12,810 nt of DNA. Source: Gallionellales bacterium GWA2_60_18. GTDB lineage: Bacteria > Pseudomonadota > Gammaproteobacteria > Burkholderiales > Gallionellaceae. The notes beneath the pieces are model-generated. The model was given only the letters and a program-made list of their open reading frames with translations, was not told the origin of the DNA and searched no databases. The position numbers were made by a program, and so were the translations under genes. Of the stretch, positions 6,317 to 11,888 are shown piece after piece. Each line of letters opens with the position of its first letter. The first letter of the stretch is position 1. Where the stretch lies: positions 77,813 through 90,622 of the forward strand of contig MGWS01000014.1 in NCBI GenBank assembly GCA_001801105.1, read 5' to 3'.

Positions 6317-6825
6317 TACTCTCCTAGATTCATTCGTCTGGGGTAGTGGCAGGTATAGCCGCCCGGATGCCTGGCCAGATATTTCTGGTGGTATTCCTCG
6401 GCGCGGTAGAAATCCCTGAACGGCACCACTTCGGTGATGATTCCGGCTTCCCATTCCCCTGAATCGTCTGCCGTTCCGATGACTTCCCACGCGGTGCGCT
6501 TCTGCTCTTCGCCGACATAAAAGATCGCCGAGCGGTATTGCGTGCCGACGTCGTTGCCTTGCTGGTTGAGCGTGGTCGGGTTGTGCATGCGGAAGAATTC
6601 GAACAACAGATGGCGGTAGCTGAGCAGCGCCGGATCGAACACGATCTTCAGCGATTCGGCATGGCCGCTGCGCCCGGTCTTGACGGTCTCGTAGGTGGCG
6701 CCGGTCGTGTCGCCGCCGGTATAACCGACTTCGGTCTCCAGCACCCCGGGAATCAGGCGCACCAGTTCTTCCATGCCCCAGAAGCAGCCTCCGGCAAGGT
6801 AGGCGGTTTGCTTGGTTTTTGTCAT
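6316..6825 (-). CDS. msrA: Peptide-methionine (S)-S-oxide reductase MsrA
   Basis: MsrA reduces methionine-S-sulfoxide in proteins and free methionine, and is a cytoplasmic repair enzyme. The 169-residue product has the catalytic motif AGGCFWGMEE with the nucleophile C14. It also has VGYTGG, YETVKTGRSGHAESLKIVFDP, NPTTLNQQGNDVGTQYRSAIFY and AEEYHQKYL, all standard for the family. C159 in GYTCHYPR is the probable resolving cysteine. The ATG at 6825 is chosen because AAAGGAA (complement of 6831-6837) lies 5 bases upstream and the conserved domain starts at once; an in-frame start at 6867 would add 14 atypical residues. The stop codon abuts the MITE-like element, so the last residues (MNLGE) may have been altered by the insertion. 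Confidence 0.96.
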   Translation of the reverse strand: MTKTKQTAYLAGGCFWGMEELVRLIPGVLETEVGYTGGDTTGATYETVKTGRSGHAESLKIVFDPALLSYRHLLFEFFRMHNPTTLNQQGNDVGTQYRSAIFYVGEEQKRTAWEVIGTADDSGEWEAGIITEVVPFRDFYRAEEYHQKYLARHPGGYTCHYPRRMNLGE

Positions 6826-6987
6826 GGATGTTCCTTTCGTTTGGGGGTGGTCGGCTGCGGGCCGCAACGCGGCAAAGATAGATGAAAAGTTACCGCACGA
6901 TGCGCTCGGCGATCCGACACCAATCGAGTATAGAGTGTTGCATTTCCCCGAACCTATAGTTATGGGTGGGTACTGATTCGGGGCGGT
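6826..6987. other. Intergenic region upstream of msrA
   Basis: These 162 bases have no gene and probably hold the msrA promoter. A TATACT -10-like hexamer lies on the - strand (complement of 6927-6932), but no good -35 sits 16-18 bases before it. No terminator hairpin for the HDOD gene is obvious, so some msrA transcription could come from the HDOD gene upstream. Confidence 0.35.
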
Positions 6988-7875
6988 TTACAAGGGCGAG
7001 TTGATCAGTTGCGAGGCTTGGTCAGGTTGGGCGATTACTTGCGTGCGAAGTTCATCAAGGTTGGCTGGATTGATGCCTAACGAGAGCCATTCAGCATCAT
7101 CAATATCGAGGGGAGCGGATTCAGCGATGCAGAACGAGGGTTGCAATTTTTCGGCAATATTTATCATGCGTATTAGTGCATTTTTTCCCGGGATATCCGG
7201 GGAGTCCGGCGTATGGTGATAACGCAGGGCGTTGGTTATTTCAGGGGGAAGCATCCAGTTATCCGCCAATTGAGCGCCCAATTCACAATGTGTGATGTCC
7301 AGCAATTCCTGCTCAACTTCTAATGTTGGGCGATCCGGTTCTTGGGCCATGCGAGCATGCAACTCATCGCTGAGCCCAATATCTACATAAGCAAGGACCA
7401 TGTAGCCGATGTCATGCAGCAAGCCGGTAAGAAATATCTGGTCTTCGTTCGGGCGGAGGTGGGAAGGCATATTCTGTGCGATTTTTCGCATGGATAGCGC
7501 GACCGCCAAGCTATGTAACCACAGATGTTGAATGTTCAAACGTCCTGGCGGCATTCTGGTTAATGCGGACATGGCGGCAATTCCGATAGCGACCGATTTC
7601 ACACGGGTCATTCCAAGAAGTATGGCGGCATCGCGTACCGATATTATTTTGTGCGGCGAGCCGAAAAAGGGGGAATTGGAAAGACCGATGATTTTTGCGG
7701 AAAGTTGCGGATCGTGCCCGATCAGCTTGAGCATGGCATCCTCCCCCTTGCTGGTATCCAATGGAAGAGCCAAGAGTTTTTGCGCAATTGCGGGCATGGC
7801 TGGCAGGGCGTCCAGCCTTTTCAGGGTGAGTTTCAGATTAATTCTGCGTTTCAATTCGGTAGTCTCATAGGCCAT
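6988..7875 (-). CDS. HDOD-domain signalling protein
   Basis: HDOD is a variant of the HD hydrolase fold found in bacterial signalling and regulatory proteins, usually thought to be non-catalytic. The 295-residue protein carries the domain over about residues 15-215. Characteristic parts are LPAMPAIAQKLLAL, MLKLIGHDPQLSAKIIGLSNSPFFG, ISVRDAAILLGMTRVKSVAIGIA, GLLHDIGYMVLAY (H154-D155 retained) and ITNALRYHHTPD. A 60-residue C-terminal stretch has no recognised domain. No membrane segment is seen. The ATG at 7875 is preferred because GGAAAG (complement of 7881-7886) lies 5 bases upstream; an upstream in-frame TTG at 7890 is less likely. It is divergent from the HTH-receiver gene, sharing a 116-bp AT-rich promoter region, so the two are likely co-regulated. 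Confidence 0.9.
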   Translation of the reverse strand: MAYETTELKRRINLKLTLKRLDALPAMPAIAQKLLALPLDTSKGEDAMLKLIGHDPQLSAKIIGLSNSPFFGSPHKIISVRDAAILLGMTRVKSVAIGIAAMSALTRMPPGRLNIQHLWLHSLAVALSMRKIAQNMPSHLRPNEDQIFLTGLLHDIGYMVLAYVDIGLSDELHARMAQEPDRPTLEVEQELLDITHCELGAQLADNWMLPPEITNALRYHHTPDSPDIPGKNALIRMINIAEKLQPSFCIAESAPLDIDDAEWLSLGINPANLDELRTQVIAQPDQASQLINSPL

Positions 7876-7921
7876 GTTGACTTTCCGCAAAGCCAGAAAT
7901 CAGGGTGTAAATTAATAATTT

Positions 7922-7961
7922 TTGCCATGATTTGAAAATATTGATAATTATGAGACTATCA
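7922..7961 (+). promoter_or_regulatory. Putative promoter and operator-like site for the HTH-receiver operon
   Basis: TTGCCA (7922-7927) and GATAAT (7943-7948, 5/6 match to TATAAT) are 15 bases apart, a short spacer. The -10 lies inside a 20-base motif (7942-7961) that recurs at 11691-11710 with 16/20 identity. A transcript from here would start near 7955, downstream of the ATG at 7950, which favours the later GTG start for the regulator. Confidence 0.4.
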
Positions 7962-7991
7962 CAAAACTTTGGTTCGGATGAGGATGCTTTG

Positions 7992-8588
7992 GTGGAAAGA
8001 GTCTATACAACAAGGGAAGCGGCGAAATTGCTGGATGTGTCGCTACGGACGGTTCAATTATGGGTCGAAGGTGGCGCATTGTCAGCATGGCGCACACCGG
8101 GCGGGCATCGCAGGATCAGCGCAGCATCCATCGATGCCATGCTGTCTGCGCGCGGCAACGCCAAGGTAAGTGCCGCTCCGCGCGCTCGCGTGATCGGTGT
8201 ATTGATTGTCGAGGATGACAAAACGCTCTGCCGCCTGTACGAGGCGACGATTTCCAGTTGGGGGATACCGGTCAGGATCGAGATCGCGCAGGATGGATTC
8301 GACGCATTGATCAGGCTGGGGCAAGGCAAGCCGGACATCATCATTGCCGATATCAACCTGCCCGGCATGGATGGCGTGACAATGCTGCAAAAGATACGAG
8401 CCAACCCGGATTACAACGATGTTGAGATCATCGTGGTGACCGGGCTGGATAGCGAACAGATACAACGCAGGGGAGGACTTCCGGAGGGTGTATCCACTTT
8501 TCTCAAGCCTGCGCCATTCGCGCTGATCCAGGCAAGAATCCAGGAAATTGCCGACAGGAAGCTGCATGTGGCCGCCGCCGCTTCCTGA
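7992..8588 (+). CDS. Response regulator with N-terminal excisionase/MerR-type HTH and receiver domain
   Basis: The 198-residue protein has an N-terminal HTH of the MerR/excisionase type at residues 4-50: VYTTREAAKLLDVSLRTVQLWVEGG, then WRTPGGHRRIS. A receiver domain follows at about 75-190. In the receiver, VEDD forms the acidic pocket and D120 in IIIADINLPGMDG is the phosphoacceptor; T in VVTGLD and K in FLKPAPF complete the site. The order is reversed relative to most response regulators, where the receiver comes first. It is therefore a predicted phosphorylation-controlled DNA-binding protein. The GTG at 7992 is chosen for GAGGA at 7980-7984 (7-base spacing) and because the HTH begins at once; an ATG at 7950 without a ribosome site would add 14 residues. 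The kinase gene follows after 18 bases, so it is the likely partner. Confidence 0.88.
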   Translation: MERVYTTREAAKLLDVSLRTVQLWVEGGALSAWRTPGGHRRISAASIDAMLSARGNAKVSAAPRARVIGVLIVEDDKTLCRLYEATISSWGIPVRIEIAQDGFDALIRLGQGKPDIIIADINLPGMDGVTMLQKIRANPDYNDVEIIVVTGLDSEQIQRRGGLPEGVSTFLKPAPFALIQARIQEIADRKLHVAAAAS

Positions 8589-8606
8589 AGGCGACAGAAA
8601 CACGAA

Positions 8607-10067
8607 ATGAAAATGCCGACGGGAAGTGGCGGGATTTGCTGGAAAAGCGCCATTGAAGGCGATGGCGACGGCGTATGGGAATGGAATATCGGAAACGGCA
8701 CTGTCATCCATTCCCGGCAGTGGAGAACAATGCTCGGTTACGAGGAAGGAGAGACCCGCAATACGCTCCCCGGTTGGGATTCGCTGACGCATCCCGATGA
8801 TTTGGCAAACCGGCGTTTCTGGCTGGAGCGGCTACTCCGCAATGAAACTGAAGTTTATGTAAACGAGTGTCGCCTGCGGTGCAAGGATGGGCGATACAAA
8901 TGGGTGCTCAACCGCGGAGTGATCGCCGACCGTTCTGCCGACGGAACGCCCTTGCGCGTAATCGGAACATTTGCCGATATCGATCATGTAAAAACGGCTG
9001 ACGAGCAACTTAAGAACAGAGAGCATCTGCTTCAGGAAATACTTTCGTTCAGCCCGGAAGGTATTCTGGTTTTTAGCTCGAGCAACCAACTGGTTTTTTA
9101 CAATCAGCGTCTCCTTGATCTGTTCGAAATCGAACTGCAACCGGAAGAGAAACTTGCCACCATGGTTTTCATGGAAAAGATCGGCGGCAAGATAGACCTT
9201 AGCGATGTTTCCGGCCTGCTCAGGGGATTTACCGGTGAAGCGGACGGGACATTACGGCTATTCGCGCCATTTAAAGTTATAAAGTGGGAAGTGCATCAGT
9301 TGGATGACCCGGTGTTGCGCCACATCCTGTTTTTCAGGGATGTGACCAGAGAAACGGAAGTTGACAGGATGAAAAGCGAATTTCTTGCCACCGCAGCGCA
9401 CGAGCTGCGCACACCCTTGTCCAGTATTTACGGTTTCTCGGAATTGCTGCTGACACGGGAATTCAGCGATGAAGCCAGGCGCGAATATCTGGGAATCATT
9501 CACGATCAGACTAAAGGCTTGATCGGGATGCTGGGTGAGCTTCTCGATCTGGCCAGAATCGAGGCGCGGAGCGGCAGGGACTTCATCCTGTGCGTGCAGG
9601 AACTGTGGCCCGTGGTCAATCGGGTCGTGACGGATTTCAACATCCCCGGCGACACGAGGAAAATACGGACCGAATTACATGGGCCGCAACCGCAGGTTCT
9701 CATCGATGCCGACAAGACCGGACAGGCGTTGCTCAACATCTTGAGCAATGCGCACAAATACTCTGCGGGCAAGGGGGATGTTACCGTCAGTTCGGTGTCG
9801 CGGAAAGACGGGGGCGGACGGCGCGTCGGGATATGTGTGAAGGATAGCGGCATGGGAATGACTCCGGAGCAACTGGGCAGGGTGTTCGAGCGCTTCTACC
9901 GGGCCGACACGACCGGAAAGATACCCGGCACAGGCTTGGGCATGTCGCTGGTGAAGGAGATCATGCAGATCCAGGGTGGGAGCGTGGAGGTAAGGAGCGA
10001 ACTCGGCAAGGGCACGGAAGTCACTCTCTGGTTCCCGGAAGCGGGAGGAAGCAATGCCGGCGAATGA
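8607..10067 (+). CDS. Soluble PAS-PAS sensor histidine kinase
   Basis: The 486-residue kinase has no signal peptide or membrane helix, so it senses a cytoplasmic cue. Domain order: a PAS_3-like domain with PAC (about residues 15-130: GVWEWNIGNGTVIHSRQWRTMLGYEE, CRLRCKDGRYKWVLNRGVI); a second PAS-like domain (about 140-245: FSPEGILVFSSSNQLVFYNQRLLDLF); HisKA with the phospho-acceptor H265 in FLATAAHELRTPLSSIYGFSELLL; and HATPase (about 370-480). The HATPase has the N box (LLNILSNAHKYS), G1 (VKDSGMGM), F box (FERFYRAD) and G2 (GTGLGMSLV). The start is 18 bases after the HTH-receiver stop and has only a distant GAAGG. Its end overlaps the next receiver gene by 14 bases. It probably phosphorylates both flanking receivers. 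Confidence 0.95.
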   Translation: MKMPTGSGGICWKSAIEGDGDGVWEWNIGNGTVIHSRQWRTMLGYEEGETRNTLPGWDSLTHPDDLANRRFWLERLLRNETEVYVNECRLRCKDGRYKWVLNRGVIADRSADGTPLRVIGTFADIDHVKTADEQLKNREHLLQEILSFSPEGILVFSSSNQLVFYNQRLLDLFEIELQPEEKLATMVFMEKIGGKIDLSDVSGLLRGFTGEADGTLRLFAPFKVIKWEVHQLDDPVLRHILFFRDVTRETEVDRMKSEFLATAAHELRTPLSSIYGFSELLLTREFSDEARREYLGIIHDQTKGLIGMLGELLDLARIEARSGRDFILCVQELWPVVNRVVTDFNIPGDTRKIRTELHGPQPQVLIDADKTGQALLNILSNAHKYSAGKGDVTVSSVSRKDGGGRRVGICVKDSGMGMTPEQLGRVFERFYRADTTGKIPGTGLGMSLVKEIMQIQGGSVEVRSELGKGTEVTLWFPEAGGSNAGE

Positions 10068-10509
10068 CGACTGCGTAAACCCAGGCACTGCAGCGCGCAA
10101 ATCCCGGTTACTCATCGTCGATGATGACGACAATCTGCGGAAGCTGCTTGTTGCGACCTTCAGCGGCGCGGCATATGAAATACATGAAGCCTGCGATGGT
10201 GCCGATGCCCTCAGGCTTGCGGTGCAGTTGCGTCCGGACGTTGTGCTGCTCGATGTGATGCTGCCCGGAGAATTGGATGGACTTGAAGTATGCCGCCGGG
10301 TCAAGGCGCGGGCGGACATGAAGGAAACCTGTATTATCCTGCTGACTGCGCTCGGACAGAAACGTGACCTCGAGCGGGGAGAGTTGGCTGGAGCCAATGC
10401 CTATTTCGTCAAGCCGTTCTCCCCCTTCCGCCTACTGGAACTGGTTGATGCCATCATGGCGCATTCTTACCGGACTGATACCGGAAAAGAACGGGAAAAC
10501 GCCGAGTAG
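10054..10509 (+). CDS. Single-domain (receiver-only) response regulator
   Basis: The 151-residue protein is a CheY-like receiver with no output domain. The acidic pair is in LLIVDDDDNLRKLL, the phosphoacceptor is D67 in VVLLDVMLPGELDG, and T in LLTALG and K in YFVKPFSPFRLLELV complete the active site. A short charged tail ends the protein. The ATG at 10054 lies within the end of the kinase gene and is preceded by GGGAGGA (10043-10049), a strong ribosome site, so translation is probably coupled to the kinase. It may act as a phosphate sink, a relay, or by protein-protein contact. The two unrecognised genes to its right are convergent with it. Confidence 0.93.
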   Translation: MPANDDCVNPGTAARKSRLLIVDDDDNLRKLLVATFSGAAYEIHEACDGADALRLAVQLRPDVVLLDVMLPGELDGLEVCRRVKARADMKETCIILLTALGQKRDLERGELAGANAYFVKPFSPFRLLELVDAIMAHSYRTDTGKERENAE

Positions 10510-10624
10510 TCGTCATCCGTTTTGCTGCCATTGTTTGGGTGCCCGCTCGAATGGCTGGTGGCTCAATCATGCGCGCATCCAGTTCGATGGTTAAAGAAAT
10601 GCGGTGAGTGAATTCAGGTTTGCT

Positions 10625-11074
10625 TCAGCGTATTTCAGGAAGATCGTATCCCCGGCAGCCTGTTGGCGTTTCCATGCCCGCCTTGACCAGCACAAGCATT
10701 TCCTCGATCAATTCCCTTGCCAATGATAGCTTTCCGGCTATCCAAATGCGTTGCTCCGGGGCAGATGCATATATACCGCCTTCTATTCCCATCCTGATTC
10801 CATCAAGTGTCAGTTTGACTATCGGATAGCCCATCGCTTCAGAAGCATGCCCTATGTTATTCATGGAATCAGCCAGTTGTTCGCAACCGTCGCAGAAGAT
10901 GCAATCTTCAGGCACAAGACGGCATCCATGTGGCGGCGGGAAATCCAGGCCCTTCATATGGGTGCGCACAAAGTCGATGAAAAATTCATAGATATCGATG
11001 TCTTCGTGGTATTTCTCCGTTTCGGCAGGCTGTCCCGGAGTTCTCTCGGGTTGTCTCATTAAATTTGCATTCAT
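10625..11074 (-). CDS. Unrecognised Cys-rich soluble protein with C-x2-C-x2-C motif
   Basis: I do not recognise the family. The 149-residue product has no signal peptide or membrane helix. It contains HGC (H49, C51) followed by C58, C61 and C64 (EDCIFCDGCEQ), a compact Cys set that could bind zinc or an iron-sulfur cluster, and a fifth Cys near the end (C140). Both flanks look helical: IYEFFIDFVRTHMKG before the cluster and LSLARELIEEMLVLVKAG near the C-terminus. Its ATG overlaps the stop of the upstream membrane-protein gene as ATGA. A weak AAGGAA lies only 2 bases from the ATG, so coupled translation is likely. Codon pattern and coupling support a real gene. It ends 115 bases from the convergent receiver gene. 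A role in the neighbouring signalling system is possible but unproven. Confidence 0.72.
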   Translation of the reverse strand: MNANLMRQPERTPGQPAETEKYHEDIDIYEFFIDFVRTHMKGLDFPPPHGCRLVPEDCIFCDGCEQLADSMNNIGHASEAMGYPIVKLTLDGIRMGIEGGIYASAPEQRIWIAGKLSLARELIEEMLVLVKAGMETPTGCRGYDLPEIR

Positions 11075-11466
11075 GCTTCCTTGCTGTCATGTGTGCGGAG
11101 ATGTTCCGCGTTTTCATTATTCGCCGGATGCACCGGGCAGCCTTTGTTCATTGTTTCTGCCAAGGAATAGATCAGAATATTCAACCGGTGACCTATGGCG
11201 TTGATTTCCGGACAACCGGGAACCGGGATGAACAGCAACCTGAAGTCCTTGTTCTTGATCATCGTTTCGAGTTGCATATTCAACTGGCGGGCGGTGTAGA
11301 ACTGTACCTGCGCAGTTCGGGCGAGCAACAAAAAGGCCATCAGCGCAATAGCCGAGACAGGAAGCAGTATCCAGACGGATTGTTTCCCGGAGAAAAACAA
11401 CAGCAGGGATAAGGCGGCCACGCCTGTCAGCGCCAGATAGACTATTCGCGGTTTTGTTTCATTCAT
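11071..11466 (-). CDS. Unrecognised small membrane protein with two helices
   Basis: I do not recognise the family. The 131-residue product starts MNETKPRIVYLALTG and has two hydrophobic helices at about residues 7-27 and 31-50, forming a hairpin. An 80-residue cytoplasmic-looking tail follows, with QFYTARQLNMQLETMIKNKDFRLLFIPVPGCPEINAIGHRLNILIYSLAETMNKG. The open frame continues upstream to 11673, but that part runs through a strong - strand terminator and reads unlike protein, so the ATG at 11466 is preferred although no clear Shine-Dalgarno precedes it; a GTG at 11481 is an alternative. The stop overlaps the next gene as ATGA, which makes this a two-gene unit with the Cys-rich protein, perhaps its membrane partner. 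Confidence 0.68.
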   Translation of the reverse strand: MNETKPRIVYLALTGVAALSLLLFFSGKQSVWILLPVSAIALMAFLLLARTAQVQFYTARQLNMQLETMIKNKDFRLLFIPVPGCPEINAIGHRLNILIYSLAETMNKGCPVHPANNENAEHLRTHDSKEA

Positions 11467-11521
11467 TTTGTTTTTTGCCACATCCGTACAGCGCCCACGG
11501 TACTTGTTCTCAAGCGGAAGA

Positions 11522-11552
11522 TAAAAAAGAGCCCCTCCCGGCGGGGAGGGGC
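11522..11552 (-). terminator. Strong intrinsic terminator on the minus strand
   Basis: The 9-bp perfect stem GCCCCTCCC (11531-11539) with GGGAGGGGC (11544-11552) and a four-base loop is followed on the - strand by TCTTTTTTA (complement of 11522-11530). This is a textbook Rho-independent terminator for leftward transcription. No - strand gene lies to its right in the window, and the two-gene unit starts 55 bases beyond it. Confidence 0.8.
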
Positions 11553-11618
11553 AAGGCTTGCGGGCGCATATTTGCCATGCAAGCAAAGGGGCAAATGCCG
11601 TTCGACAGGCAACTTGCA
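11522..11618 (-). ncRNA. Candidate small RNA or attenuated leader
   Basis: A - strand promoter-like pair, TTGCAT (complement of 11647-11652) and TATATT (complement of 11625-11630) with a 16-base spacer, would start a transcript near 11618. It would end at the intrinsic terminator near 11522, giving about 97 nt. The interior can fold: GCATTTGCC pairs with GGCAAATATGC apart from a two-base bulge, and GCTTGC can alternatively pair with GCAAGC. It could be a free small RNA or a leader that attenuates the downstream pair of genes. No known RNA family was recognised. Confidence 0.4.
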
Positions 11619-11888
11619 AGAAGCAATATACAGAAATATGCAAATAATGCAACCGTTCACCACAAAAAAACAATCACTATTGCAAATAAATGATAATTGT
11701 GAAACAATCGTCGAGATGGCTGATCCATTGCGTGGATCGCAAGCCGGGGCAATCAGGCAGACAAGCGCAAGCCGAGAGCGTCAAGGTTGACTGAAGCTCC
11801 GGGAGCCTGTGCTGGATTCAAGGGCTGGCGCGGGCATGAAAGAAGGCGGCGCGTGTGTATCTCAATAGAGGAAGGTCGGGAGGGGGTT
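11553..11888. promoter_or_regulatory. Divergent regulatory gap upstream of the MCP
   Basis: This 336-base gap has no gene. From left to right it holds the - strand promoter-like pair of the small-RNA candidate (11625-11652), an AT-rich stretch, the 20-base motif 11691-11710 shared with the HTH-receiver promoter region, and a sigma-54-like site (11717-11732). An inverted repeat GATCCA-TTGCG-TGGATC (11722-11738) overlaps that site, and the MCP ribosome site GGGAGGGGG lies at 11878-11886. A short ATG...TAG frame at 11836-11868 is not considered a gene. Confidence 0.45.
11717..11732 (+). promoter_or_regulatory. Candidate sigma-54 promoter of the MCP
   Basis: TGGCTG-ATCCA-TTGCG matches the TGGCAC-N5-TTGC consensus at TGGC and TTGC, with the required 10 bases between the -24 GG and -12 GC. 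Transcription would start near 11743, about 145 bases before the MCP start. An inverted repeat (11722-11738) overlaps the -12 element and could be a repressor site. No sigma-28-type (FliA) motif was found in the gap. Confidence 0.35.

Noticed and set aside
7950..7991. ATG at 7950 as start of the HTH-receiver protein
   Set aside because: No ribosome site precedes it, it lies at or before the predicted transcription start, and the added residues precede the HTH without conserved content. The GTG at 7992 has GAGGA at 7 bases. This remains uncertain.
11467..11673. N-terminal extension of the small membrane protein to a TTG at 11673
   Set aside because: The extension crosses a strong intrinsic terminator on the same strand, is Cys/Pro-rich without conserved features, and would bury the natural membrane-anchor N-terminus.
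11836..11868. Ten-codon upstream open frame before the MCP
   Set aside because: No ribosome site precedes it and the peptide shows no leader-like run of regulatory codons.
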